Positions 19,759 to 27,877 of a stretch of DNA of 61,091 nt are shown piece after piece. Within the stretch, counting starts at the first letter, position 1; the number at the start of each line of letters is the position of its first letter. The DNA is taken from assembly GCA_018716285.1 (NCBI GenBank), contig DVKD01000043.1, positions 1 to 61,091 of the forward strand. The letters run 5' to 3'. The notes under the pieces were generated by a model that worked only from the letters and a program-made list of their open reading frames with translations, made no database searches and had not been told where the DNA came from. Both the position numbers and the translations under genes were made by a program. Origin of the DNA: Candidatus Merdivicinus faecavium. Lineage in GTDB: Bacteria; Bacillota; Clostridia; Oscillospirales; Ruminococcaceae.

Positions 19759-20112
19759 GTGAAGAAGCGACCGCGCGCCCGCAACCGCTGCCCGGACGGC
19801 ACCCGCTACGAGCCGCTCCGGCAAAAGCGGGCGGGGCTTTTCGACGCCTTCCGGGAGGTCCGGGAGGAATTCACCGGCCCGGCCTTCCAGTTCCACGGCG
19901 GGGACACGCTGGATATCGACGACTGCACCGCCGTCCTCGCCTGCGACGGGGACATGGTGCGGCTGCTCCTGCCCGGCACCGCCCTGACCATCCTGGGCAG
20001 CGGGCTCTCGGCCTCGGATTTTTCCGCCCACACCCTCACCGTCCGGGGGAACATCCGCTCCATCGAGCTGGAGCCCATCGCCAGGCGGCAGAAAAAGGAG
20101 GGCGGGCGATGA
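19759..20112 (+). CDS. yqfC: Sporulation protein YqfC (YabP family)
   Basis: A 117-residue protein of the YabP/YqfC family (PF07873), made in the mother cell during sporulation. The central pattern FHGGDTLDIDDCTAVLACDGDMVRL and ADFSAHTLTVRGNIRSIELE-like ending fit the family. The start is GTG at 19759 after AAGGGGGG. Its stop overlaps the ylbJ start by 4 bases (ATGA), so the two are probably translated together. The basic N-terminus (KKRPRARNRCPDG) is a little longer than usual. Confidence 0.82.
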   Translation: MKKRPRARNRCPDGTRYEPLRQKRAGLFDAFREVREEFTGPAFQFHGGDTLDIDDCTAVLACDGDMVRLLLPGTALTILGSGLSASDFSAHTLTVRGNIRSIELEPIARRQKKEGGR

Positions 20113-21200
20113 GGCGCAGCGCTTCCCGGCGCGCCCATTGGCGGGACGCCATGCTGCTTCTGGCCGGGGCGGCGGCGGGCGTTCTGCTCCTCGCCAAGAG
20201 CCGGGAGGCGGCCGAGGGGGTGCGGGCCGGGATCGGCATCTGCCTGAGCCAGGCGGTCCCCTCCCTCTTTCTCTTCCTCGTCCTGGCGGAATGGATCCGG
20301 CTGAGCGGCGCAGCCGGGGCGCTCGCAAAGCCGTTCGGCTTGCTGGCAAAGCTGCTGGGCATCCCGCGGCAGGGGGCGCCGGTCTTTCCCCTCTCCCTCA
20401 TCGGCGGCTACCCGGTCGGGCCGCGGATGCTCGGGGAGATGGCGCGGAAGGGGGAAATTTCCCCCAAAACCGCCGGAAAGCTCCTCTGCTGCACCGTCAA
20501 CGCCTCCCCCGCCTTCCTCATCGCGGGAGTGGCTCTCCCCTGCTTCGGGAGCGTCAAAATCGGGGCGGTGATGTTCCTTTGCCAGGCGCTCTCGGCCCTC
20601 CTCACCGGGATGCTGGCCCGGCTGTTCTGGGGCGGCAGCCGGGAAGAGGGGGCGTCACAGGAGGAGGAGCGCCTCCCGCCGGGGGACGCTTTTGTCGGGG
20701 CTGTGACCGGCGGGGGGAGGAGCATGCTGACCATCTGCGCCTTTGTCATCGTCTTCACCGTCCTCATCCGGGCGGCGGGGTCCGTCCCGGGGATGGCGGA
20801 GTGGGCGGGGCTTTTGGAGGTGACGGCCGGCTGCGCGGGGCTGCCGGGCGGGCCGTTTTGGGAGACGCTGGTGCTGGCGACCGTCTACACTTCCTTCGGC
20901 GGGCTCTGCGTCTGGATGCAGGCCGCCGCGATGCTGCGCGGGAGCGGCGTCGGGATGGGGAAATTCATCCTGATGCGGGGGATCCATGTCTTTTTGAGTC
21001 TCTTCCTCACCATCTTCTGCGCCAAGCGGATGGCGCTGCCGGAGGCGGTCTTCTCGAGCTTTTCCGAGGCGGCGCCGGCGGCGGGCGGGGCGACCGGCGG
21101 GGCGGCAGTCCTCCTCATTCTCATCTGCCTGATGCTCTTGCTATGCGGGGGAAAATGTGCTAAAATGGAAAGAGTGAAATCAGACAAGGGAGAGACCTGA
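20109..21200 (+). CDS. ylbJ: Sporulation integral membrane protein YlbJ
   Basis: A 363-residue polytopic membrane protein with about eight hydrophobic segments. Typical YlbJ elements are SQAVPSLFLFLVLAEW, the conserved SLIGGYPVGPRMLGEM and NASPAFLIAG, with nucleoside-transporter-gate-like repeats. In Bacillus it is a sigma-E gene needed for spore cortex formation. It is coupled to yqfC by a 4-base overlap and followed immediately by a small zinc-ribbon-like gene. Confidence 0.88.
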   Translation: MRRSASRRAHWRDAMLLLAGAAAGVLLLAKSREAAEGVRAGIGICLSQAVPSLFLFLVLAEWIRLSGAAGALAKPFGLLAKLLGIPRQGAPVFPLSLIGGYPVGPRMLGEMARKGEISPKTAGKLLCCTVNASPAFLIAGVALPCFGSVKIGAVMFLCQALSALLTGMLARLFWGGSREEGASQEEERLPPGDAFVGAVTGGGRSMLTICAFVIVFTVLIRAAGSVPGMAEWAGLLEVTAGCAGLPGGPFWETLVLATVYTSFGGLCVWMQAAAMLRGSGVGMGKFILMRGIHVFLSLFLTIFCAKRMALPEAVFSSFSEAAPAAGGATGGAAVLLILICLMLLLCGGKCAKMERVKSDKGET

Positions 21201-21416
21201 TTGAAAACGATATTTTTCGGGCGGCGGATCGAGCCCGCCTGTTCCTACTGCGAGCTCGGCCGGCCAACCCGGGACGGGCAGATGATCCTCTGCAAGAAAA
21301 ACGGGGTGGTCGCGCCCTGTTTTTCCTGCCGGCGGTTTGTCTACGCCCCGCTCAAGCGCCGGCCCAGCCGCATCCAGACACTGCCGGAATTCAGCAAGGA
21401 GGATTTCGAGCTGTAG
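21201..21416 (+). CDS. Small cysteine-rich protein, unknown function
   Basis: 71 residues from a TTG at 21201, with GGGAGAG upstream and directly after the ylbJ stop. Five cysteines lie in CSYC, ILCKK and CFSC, an arrangement suited to one zinc site. The basic C-terminal half (KRRPSRIQ) could bind nucleic acid. I recognise it as a conserved hypothetical type of Clostridia but know no function. Its place after ylbJ suggests expression with the sporulation genes. Confidence 0.7.
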   Translation: MKTIFFGRRIEPACSYCELGRPTRDGQMILCKKNGVVAPCFSCRRFVYAPLKRRPSRIQTLPEFSKEDFEL

Positions 21417-21471
21417 AACATGGCGAGATTTGCAGGGGGATTCCCCTGTCATTTACTAAGGAGGGACCTTT

Positions 21472-22434
21472 ATCCGCAGCTTTCTCATCAACCAGAACGA
21501 CGCGGGGCAGCGGCTGGACAAGTACCTGTCCAAGGCGGTGCCGCTGCTGCCGCAGAGCCTGCTCTACAAATACCTCCGCCTGAAGCGGATCAAGCTGAAC
21601 GGCAAGCGCGCGGAGATCCGCTGCCGGCTCCAGCCCGGCGACCGGGTCGATCTCTACATCGGCGACGAATTTTTCGCCGAAGCGGACGCCCCCGCCTTCC
21701 TCGCGGCGAGGCCGGAGGTGCGGGTGGTGTACGAGGATCAGAACATCCTCCTCGCGGACAAGCCCCAGGGGCTCATCGTCCACGAGGACGAGGGCGAGGG
21801 GGTTGACACCCTCATCAACCGGGTCAAGCGCTACCTCTACGAAAAGGGGGAATACGACCCCGCCGCCGAGCGCTCCTTCGCGCCGGCCCTCTGCAACCGC
21901 ATTGACCGCAACACCGGGGGCCTGGTCATCGTCGCCAAGACGGCGGAGGCGCTGCGCATCCTCAACGAGGTAATCCGCGCGCGGGAAGTCGACAAGACCT
22001 ACCTCTGCCTCGTCCACGGCTGCCCGAAGCCGCGGGAGGGCACCCTCACCCACTACCACCGGAAGGACGAGGCGAAAAACCGCGCCATCGTCTACGATTC
22101 CCCCCGCCCGGGCGCGCGGACGATGGTGACGCGGTACCGGGTGCTCGAGACAAACGGCCGCTGCTCCCTGCTCGAGGTCGAGCTGGAGACCGGGCGGACC
22201 CACCAGATCCGGGCGCAGATGGCGCACATCGGCTGCCCGCTGGTCGGCGACGGCAAATACGGGGTCAACGCCGAGGATAAGAAAAAAGGCTTCCCCTTCC
22301 AGGCGCTTTACTCCTACAAGCTGCGGTTCCACTTCCCGCCGGACAGCCCGCTCGGCTACCTGGACGGCAGGGTTTTCACCGCAAAAGAGGTCTGGTTTGC
22401 CAAAAACGGCATACCGGACGCCCTTTCCGAATAG
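21472..22434 (+). CDS. RluD/RluA-type 23S rRNA pseudouridine synthase, apparent ATC start
   Basis: An S4 RNA-binding domain (about residues 12-60, AGQRLDKYLSKAVP onward) followed by the RluA-type catalytic domain with the Asp in RIDRNTGGLVI. Start problem: AAGGAGG sits 7 bases before codon 21472, which is ATC. From there the product reads (M)RSFLINQNDAGQRLDKYL, exactly the usual N-terminus. No ATG, GTG or TTG lies between the in-frame TAA at 21457 and a GTG at 21538, and starting at 21538 would cut into the S4 domain. I therefore annotate an ATC start (320 residues). An ATG-to-ATC change or a base error is the alternative. Confidence 0.85.
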   Translation: MRSFLINQNDAGQRLDKYLSKAVPLLPQSLLYKYLRLKRIKLNGKRAEIRCRLQPGDRVDLYIGDEFFAEADAPAFLAARPEVRVVYEDQNILLADKPQGLIVHEDEGEGVDTLINRVKRYLYEKGEYDPAAERSFAPALCNRIDRNTGGLVIVAKTAEALRILNEVIRAREVDKTYLCLVHGCPKPREGTLTHYHRKDEAKNRAIVYDSPRPGARTMVTRYRVLETNGRCSLLEVELETGRTHQIRAQMAHIGCPLVGDGKYGVNAEDKKKGFPFQALYSYKLRFHFPPDSPLGYLDGRVFTAKEVWFAKNGIPDALSE

Positions 22435-22455
22435 GATATAGGGAGAAAGCGGGGG

Positions 22456-22767
22456 ATGCGCATGCAGACAAGGCTTTGCGAGATGCAGCACAAGGAGATC
22501 GTCAACCTGAAGGACGGGGCGGTGCTCGGCTTTGTGGACGATATTCTGATCTCTACCGGGACGGCCCAGGTGGAGTCGCTCATCGTCTGCGGGCGGCCGC
22601 GGCTGTTCGGGCTGCTGGGCAAGCAGGCCGACCTGGTCATCCCCTGGCAGAGCATCCAGACCATCGGGGAGGACACCATCCTCGTCTCGGTCGACTCCCT
22701 CCCCGCCCAGGCGGCCCCCAGGCGGTCCTTTTCCTGGAAAAAGTGGCGGGATTTCTGGGGCGCGTGA
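22456..22767 (+). CDS. YlmC/YmxH family PRC-barrel sporulation protein
   Basis: 103 residues. A PRC-barrel of the YlmC/YmxH type: MQHKEIVNLKDGAVLGFVDDI at the N-terminus and LVIPWQSIQTIGEDTILV at the C-terminal strand. YlmC is linked to sporulation in Bacillus; the molecular role is unclear. It follows the pseudouridine synthase by 21 bases on the same strand. The Arg/Trp-rich tail (RRSFSWKKWRDFWGA) is longer than in the shortest homologues. Confidence 0.85.
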   Translation: MRMQTRLCEMQHKEIVNLKDGAVLGFVDDILISTGTAQVESLIVCGRPRLFGLLGKQADLVIPWQSIQTIGEDTILVSVDSLPAQAAPRRSFSWKKWRDFWGA

Positions 22768-22944
22768 CCGGCGCGGTGCCCGCGCTGTCAATGTCGCCGC
22801 GGCGTTTCTGCCCCGCGCTGAATCCGCGAACGTTTTGACGGGCAAAACGTTTTCGATTGAGGTTCCCCGCCCGTTTTTTGCGCAGTGTTGCGGAATGCCC
22901 CTACAAATATAGGACGCGGTCTCTCCTGTCAGGTTTACACACAG

Positions 22945-22984
22945 AACCCCCGGAACAGCTCCAATGCCGTTCCGGGGGGTTTTT
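22945..22984 (+). terminator. Terminator of the yqfC-ylbJ-rluD-ylmC strand
   Basis: ACCCCCCGGAAC-type 12-bp stem with TTCCGGGGGGT followed by TTTTT. It serves the plus-strand genes. The 175 bases before it hold only a degenerate REP-like copy and a short AAACGTTTT hairpin near 22827-22857. Confidence 0.85.
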
Positions 22985-23444
22985 ACAGCCGTTTGGCCAT
23001 CAAAAGGCAGGGGTTCTGCACATCCCAGTAGGTCGGGAAGACCTCCAGCGGGGCGAAGCCCATGCTGCGGTAAAAGGCGCGGGTACGGGCGTAGGGCTCG
23101 TACTCCGCCGAGCTGTCGAGCGTCTTGACGGTGAGGAAGCTCCGCCCGGTCGCGCGGCAGAATTCCTCCGCCCGGGCGATGAGCGCCCGCCCGAAGCCGC
23201 AGCGGTGATATTCCTCCAGAATGCCCATCACACAGACCTCGGCGGCGGCTTCGGTCTGCGGCTTGACGGCTAGAAACCCCGCCGGGCGGCCGTCCTCCCA
23301 GGCTGTGTAGAAAGGCAGGCTGCGCACCTCCTCCACATACTCGGCGATCGACTGCTCGATGCCGAACCAGAGCGGCAGCGCGTGCAGGATCCGGCCGCAG
23401 ATGCGGGACTTCTCCTCCGGGTCGGTGATTTCGCGGATTTCCAT
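22983..23444 (-). CDS. GNAT family N-acetyltransferase
   Basis: 153 residues with the GNAT acetyl-CoA loop in EEYHRCGFGRALIARAEEF and the C-terminal FYRSMGFAPLEVF. The substrate cannot be told from sequence. GGAAGG precedes the ATG. It is the last gene of a minus-strand run GNAT-GH116-GNAT_C-GNAT that appears to share the promoter at 27074-27103. Confidence 0.88.
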   Translation of the reverse strand: MEIREITDPEEKSRICGRILHALPLWFGIEQSIAEYVEEVRSLPFYTAWEDGRPAGFLAVKPQTEAAAEVCVMGILEEYHRCGFGRALIARAEEFCRATGRSFLTVKTLDSSAEYEPYARTRAFYRSMGFAPLEVFPTYWDVQNPCLLMAKRL

Positions 23445-23475
23445 TCAGATTCCTTCCTTTCTGTTGTACAGCTGC

Positions 23476-24189
23476 TTACACTTCGAGCAGGAACTCCCCT
23501 GCCCCGGCTCCCATCTTCCCGCCGGCGAGCAGCCGCTCGCGGACCGCGCGGCGTAGGCTTGTATCCTGCGGGTAGGAGGCAAAGTCGTCGGTCACCTTGC
23601 CGAAGCCGAAGACCCGCTCCTCACATTGGCGGTCGTCGGGGTCAAAGCGGACTTCGCCGTAATCCAGCCCGAAGCGGACGATGTTGGCGCTCTCCGGCAG
23701 GATTTCCCGCAAAACGGGGCTGAGCAGCCAGGAGTGGCAGGTGAAGCGCCGGGTCATCCCGCGGTAGAAGCGGTAGGCCTCCCGGTAGGACGCCTGCACC
23801 GCGTCGTAGGCAAGCGGCTCCCCCTGCGGGACGTGGACGTTTAAAGCGAGCCGCCCTTCCGGCGCCCAGGGCTCAAACTGCAGCCGCCCGAGCCGATAGA
23901 GCCGCAAGTCGAGGTGGTTTTGCAGCCACTGCCAGTTGTGCAGCCCGTCTTCGCCGAACTCCGCCCGGCAGTTTTCCCGCCAGATCTCGAGGTCGGAGCG
24001 GGTGTCCTCATAAATGCGGTCGCCGATGCCGAGGGCGCGGTACTTCTCCCGCAGCCCGTCAAAGAGGCGGGAGAAGAGGGCGTAGCAGAGGGCGTGCCGG
24101 TCCTCCCGCGCGAAAACGGCGGCCATGCAGCCTTCCCGGTCGCGGCGGTAAAATTCCAGCCATTCAGAAAGATCCCAGCTCACTTCCAT
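23476..24189 (-). CDS. Acyltransferase-like protein with GNAT C-terminal domain
   Basis: 237 residues. The pattern LHNWQWLQNHLDLRLYRLGRLQFE, then HVPQGEPL, FTCHSWLLSPVL and LPESANIVRFG is the signature of the GNAT_C type acyltransferases (PF18164) common in gut Clostridia and often found beside glycosidases. The donor and acceptor are unknown. The start overlaps the GH116 stop by 10 bases and GGAGGA precedes it, so it is coupled to the glycosidase. Confidence 0.75.
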   Translation of the reverse strand: MEVSWDLSEWLEFYRRDREGCMAAVFAREDRHALCYALFSRLFDGLREKYRALGIGDRIYEDTRSDLEIWRENCRAEFGEDGLHNWQWLQNHLDLRLYRLGRLQFEPWAPEGRLALNVHVPQGEPLAYDAVQASYREAYRFYRGMTRRFTCHSWLLSPVLREILPESANIVRFGLDYGEVRFDPDDRQCEERVFGFGKVTDDFASYPQDTSLRRAVRERLLAGGKMGAGAGEFLLEV

Positions 24190-26567
24190 TCCTCCATCCG
24201 GTCGATTTCAATCCGGCCGCGCACCGGCCGGACAAAGGGTTTGCCTTCCTTCACCCCGGCCAGGCCGTAGCCGCCGTCCCAGGCGAGCAGAATGGAGATG
24301 TCCCGCCCGCCGCGGTAATAGAGCGTCTTCTCCACCGCGTCGTACCGGACGCCGGAATATGCCTCGAGGAGGGCGTAGGAGGCCATCGCGCGGGCGTACC
24401 AGTGGCCGCACTCATATTCGTCGAAGGGGTTGCGCACCTCTCCGTTGTAGCGGGCGCGGCAGGCGCGGACGATTTTGCTCCCCATTTCCTCCTCGCCCAG
24501 CAGGATGAGGTGGGAGGCCGCCTGGTACTCGATGCCGGTCCAGACCTCGTCGCTGTAGACGAAGGGCAGCGCCGGCTTGCCGCCGCGCGGCCAGGAGCAG
24601 AGCAGCAGCCCGCCCTCATCCCCGAGCGCGTAGCCCGAGCGCTGGGGGTTTGCATGCTCCCGGAGGGAGGGGCGGAAGTTGTAGCGGAAGACGCTCTTCA
24701 GGTGGCTTTTCACCTTTTCGCGGTCGAGGATGTCGCCCAGCCCGCAGACCGCGGCCATCCAGGCGCCCAGCATCCCGTCGGAGAGACAGCCGGAGCCGTA
24801 CTGGTACTTCGGGCCCTCCTTCTCGAGAAGGGCGGCCGTCTCGGGATAGGGGTTCTCGGGGTTCAAGACGGCGTGCATCCCGCCGCCCATGACCTTTTGT
24901 TCAAAATATTCGCCGTTGAAGAGCTCTTCCTCCATATAGGCGCGGCCTTTGGCGGCAAGCTGTTCATAACGGGACGGGTCCTCCCCCATCGCGGCGGCCA
25001 TCCGCCCCGCGGCCTTGAGGGCGCCCAGGTAGAAGGAAGTGCACATGGGGTCGGGGCCCCAGAACTCGATGTCGTAGGTGTTGTGGTGCGGCTCCTTGAC
25101 GATGCCCTGCCCGTCCGGGTCCCAAGTGCGGATGCAGTACTCCATGCTCCGCTTGACAAGGGGCCAGTATTCCCGCAGGAACTCCCCGTCCCCGGAGATC
25201 TTCCAGTCGCGGTAAAATTTCATGATGCCGCCGAGCTGGCCGTCCGCCGCGGCGTAAAACTCGTGGAGGACCGGCCGGATGGGGAGGTAGGCGCGGAACT
25301 GCTGGTGCCCTTCCGCGTCCTGATTCTCGTGAAATTCCGTCTGCCGCAGGCTCCGCTCCAGCCGCGGGAAGAGGTGGGAGAAGGCCTGGGCGTAGTTCCA
25401 GACGTGGGTGCAGGAGCCGTTGCAGCTCCCAACCGTCTCGCAGCAGCCTTCCCATCCCCAGAGGCGGCCGTCATCCTGGCGCAGGACGGTCGGGGATTTG
25501 AGGATGGTGAGGTTTGCCTCGACCGCCTCGGCCAGCTCATCGGGCAGGGTGACGGCGGCGAGGGCGTCGCGGAAGGCCGCGCTTTCCGCCCGGAGGGCGT
25601 CATATTGGGCGGCAGCTTCATCGCGGACCGCCTCGATGGAGGGGAATTTCACGCTGTACCAGGGGCGGTAGCAGGCGGGGTCCGGATCGGCGTCCGGGTG
25701 ATCCCAGCTGCCGATGCGGAGGTTGGTGCGCGGGACGTACCAGCAGAATTTGAGGGGGATGGTTACAGTCTCCCCCGGTTCGACGGCAAAATGGACGGCG
25801 AGGGAGCCGCCGGCGCTCTTCCCGTCCCCGTCAAAGGCGCGGTCGGGCGTCTCGCCCTGCTCGAGCTGGTTCCAGAGCATGGTCTGCGCGTCGTACCAGC
25901 CGCCGCGGAACCAGGCCGCGTCGACCTGGGCGCGGGAATCGACAAAGGCGCAGAACGCGCCCTCCTTCCAGGGCTCCTCCGCGCTGCCGGGCTGGCGGAG
26001 GATGAAGCCGCCGTCAATCTTTTCGACAAAGGAGCTGTCGTCAAGCTTCATAAAATTGACGGTCTGGAAAGAAAAGACCGCCTCGACCCGCTCCGCTGTG
26101 GGATTTAAAAAGGCGTACTCGACCGCCGCGAAAGGCAGCGAGGAGCGGTCCTCGTCCCCGGGGATGAAGGGGCTCCAACCGGTGACGGACACCTTGAGCG
26201 GGCAGTTTTCGTCCTCGAGGGAGACCTCCGCAAAGGGGAACTCCGACCGGAATTCCGATTTCCCCGCAAACCGCGGGAAGCCGAAGTTGCGGAAGGGCAG
26301 CCCGAGCCCCGAGCCGTTATACCCGGCCTCCCGGCGGGCGAAGACCTTGAAGGGCGGGACAGGCGCCTCGAGCACCCGGGCATTGGGGCCGCACCCCTTA
26401 ATGTGGAGGGCGGCGAACATGTTCGGCTCGTTCAAAAGGTCGGGCGCGTGGCGGAGCGAGACGCTGCCGAACGCGCCGGTACCCTGGATGCAGAGCATCC
26501 CCGCGCCGGTCCCGCCGAGGGGAAAGGCCACCTGGGCGGCAGTCCGCCCCGCATATGTTTTCTTCAT
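24180..26567 (-). CDS. GH116 family glycoside hydrolase (beta-glucosidase/glucosylceramidase-like)
   Basis: About 795 residues: an N-terminal beta-sandwich domain (LGGTGAGMLCIQGTG, then SVTGWSPFIPGDED) and a C-terminal (alpha/alpha)6 catalytic domain with SCNGSCTHVWNYAQAFSHLFPRLERS and CLSDGMLGAWMA. This is the layout of GH116 (human GBA2, Thermoanaerobacterium TxGH116), retaining beta-glucosidases or beta-xylosidases. No signal peptide, so the substrate is taken up as a small glycoside. The start is the ATG at 26567 with GGAGG upstream. It overlaps the following acyltransferase gene. I did not assign the catalytic pair residue by residue. Confidence 0.85.
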   Translation of the reverse strand: MKKTYAGRTAAQVAFPLGGTGAGMLCIQGTGAFGSVSLRHAPDLLNEPNMFAALHIKGCGPNARVLEAPVPPFKVFARREAGYNGSGLGLPFRNFGFPRFAGKSEFRSEFPFAEVSLEDENCPLKVSVTGWSPFIPGDEDRSSLPFAAVEYAFLNPTAERVEAVFSFQTVNFMKLDDSSFVEKIDGGFILRQPGSAEEPWKEGAFCAFVDSRAQVDAAWFRGGWYDAQTMLWNQLEQGETPDRAFDGDGKSAGGSLAVHFAVEPGETVTIPLKFCWYVPRTNLRIGSWDHPDADPDPACYRPWYSVKFPSIEAVRDEAAAQYDALRAESAAFRDALAAVTLPDELAEAVEANLTILKSPTVLRQDDGRLWGWEGCCETVGSCNGSCTHVWNYAQAFSHLFPRLERSLRQTEFHENQDAEGHQQFRAYLPIRPVLHEFYAAADGQLGGIMKFYRDWKISGDGEFLREYWPLVKRSMEYCIRTWDPDGQGIVKEPHHNTYDIEFWGPDPMCTSFYLGALKAAGRMAAAMGEDPSRYEQLAAKGRAYMEEELFNGEYFEQKVMGGGMHAVLNPENPYPETAALLEKEGPKYQYGSGCLSDGMLGAWMAAVCGLGDILDREKVKSHLKSVFRYNFRPSLREHANPQRSGYALGDEGGLLLCSWPRGGKPALPFVYSDEVWTGIEYQAASHLILLGEEEMGSKIVRACRARYNGEVRNPFDEYECGHWYARAMASYALLEAYSGVRYDAVEKTLYYRGGRDISILLAWDGGYGLAGVKEGKPFVRPVRGRIEIDRMEEWK

Positions 26568-26586
26568 AAAAACACCTCCAAAAGTG

Positions 26587-27006
26587 TCAGCATCCCCGGC
26601 CGCTGTACAGAAAAGCCGTACAGCCGAAGCGCGCGGCCCGTTCAAAGCCGAGACTCTGATAGAATTTCACGGTATCTTCCCGGTCGTCGGTGAGCAGCAC
26701 CTTCTGATACACCTGCGGGTAGCGCGCGAGCATTGCGCGCAGGAGCGCCCCGCCGATCCCCTGCCGCCGGCAGTCGGGACGGACGAGCAGGTCCTGGATG
26801 TACAGGATGGACGCCCCGTCCCCCACCGCGCGGACAGCGCCGGCGAGCGCGCCGTCCCGGTAAGCGGCCAGAGCGCAGAGCGAGTTTGCGTAAGCCTCCC
26901 GCAGCATGGCGGGGTTTTGGGTGTAATTGACCCAGCCGGCCGACCGGTAAAGGGAGAGCAGCTCCTCAAAAGAGGCAGGGTCATACGAACGGATGTCAAA
27001 TTGCAT
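26587..27006 (-). CDS. GNAT family N-acetyltransferase
   Basis: 139 residues, MQFDIRSYDPASFEELLSLY at the start, acetyl-CoA loop in VRPDCRRQGIGGALLRAML, then FYQSLGFERAARFG. It resembles the YjcF/GNAT proteins of Firmicutes. The ATG at 27006 has GGAGGG upstream. It is the first gene after a strong promoter and lies 19 bases before the GH116 gene. Confidence 0.9.
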   Translation of the reverse strand: MQFDIRSYDPASFEELLSLYRSAGWVNYTQNPAMLREAYANSLCALAAYRDGALAGAVRAVGDGASILYIQDLLVRPDCRRQGIGGALLRAMLARYPQVYQKVLLTDDREDTVKFYQSLGFERAARFGCTAFLYSGRGC

Positions 27007-27073
27007 GGGAATCCCTCCAAAATTGCGCATAAAATCTGTGGAGGCGCTCCGCAGCGCGAGTGGAATCGTTTTC

Positions 27074-27103
27074 AATATACCATGCCCTTCCGCCCGCTGT
27101 CAA
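27074..27103 (-). promoter_or_regulatory. Sigma-A promoter of the GNAT-GH116 run
   Basis: Minus strand TTGACA, 18 bases, TATATT, about 70 bases before the GNAT start. On the plus strand of the same gap two TGTACA hexamers (27114, 27137) flank a likely extended -10 (TGGTATGCT) for the acetyltransferase at 27193. Confidence 0.75.
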
Positions 27104-27192
27104 TCGGGTAAACTGTACAAAAATCGACAATTTTGCTGTACAATTCCGCGGAATTATGGTATGCTGGGAAAAAACTTTCAGGAGGAGATTGC

Positions 27193-27795
27193 ATGGATAT
27201 TCGGGAACAGATGGAAGCAGGGCTGCTCTACACCGACGAAGACAGGGGCCTGACCGCCGAGCGCGGCCGCTGCCAGGAGCTGCTCTACGACTACAACCAC
27301 ACCCGTCCCTCGGAGGGGGCGCGGCGCAGGGAGCTGCTAAACCAGCTGCTCGGCAGCTGCGGGGAGCATATCTGGATTGAACCGCCCTTTAAGATGGCGT
27401 ACGGCTACCGCACCCATATCGGGGACTACTTTTACGCCAACTTCAACCTCGTCATCGTCGACGACATCGACGTCTATATCGGGGACCACGTCATGATCGC
27501 CCCCAACGTCGTCATCACCGCGACCGGGCACCCCATCCACCCGGATGTGCGCCGGGACGGCAGGCAGTTCTCCCTCCCCGTCCATATCGAGGACGACGTC
27601 TGGATCGGGGCGGGCGCCATCATCCTGCCCGGCGTGACCATCGGGAGGAATTCGGTCATCGGCGCGGGCAGCGTCGTCACCCGCGACATCCCCCCGAACG
27701 TCGTCGCAGTCGGGACGCCCTGCCGCGTCCTGCGGGAAATCACCGACCGGGACCGGGAATTTTACTGCGGAGACCGGCCGGTCAGCCCGTTTTAA
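27193..27795 (+). CDS. Maltose/galactoside O-acetyltransferase family (left-handed beta-helix)
   Basis: 200 residues. An N-terminal Mac domain (LYTDEDRGLTAERGRCQELLYDYN) and hexapeptide repeats (IGDYFYANFNLVIVDD, IGRNSVIGAGSVVTRDIP) forming a left-handed beta-helix. The catalytic His is in TATGHPIHPD. Such enzymes acetylate the 6-OH of small sugars with acetyl-CoA. The start is the ATG at 27193 with AGGAGG upstream. Single gene with terminator at 27816-27848. Probably connected with the glycosidases around it. Confidence 0.92.
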   Translation: MDIREQMEAGLLYTDEDRGLTAERGRCQELLYDYNHTRPSEGARRRELLNQLLGSCGEHIWIEPPFKMAYGYRTHIGDYFYANFNLVIVDDIDVYIGDHVMIAPNVVITATGHPIHPDVRRDGRQFSLPVHIEDDVWIGAGAIILPGVTIGRNSVIGAGSVVTRDIPPNVVAVGTPCRVLREITDRDREFYCGDRPVSPF

Positions 27796-27815
27796 CAGGA
27801 TTTGCCGGATAGCAA

Positions 27816-27848
27816 AGCGGACGGAAGAAAATTCCGCCCGCTTTTTTT
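27816..27848 (+). terminator. Terminator after the sugar acetyltransferase
   Basis: AGCGGACGGAA, loop, TTCCGCCCGCT, then TTTTTTT. Confidence 0.85.
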
Positions 27849-27877
27849 GGTGTGAAACTGCGGCTTTATGGCCGCAA

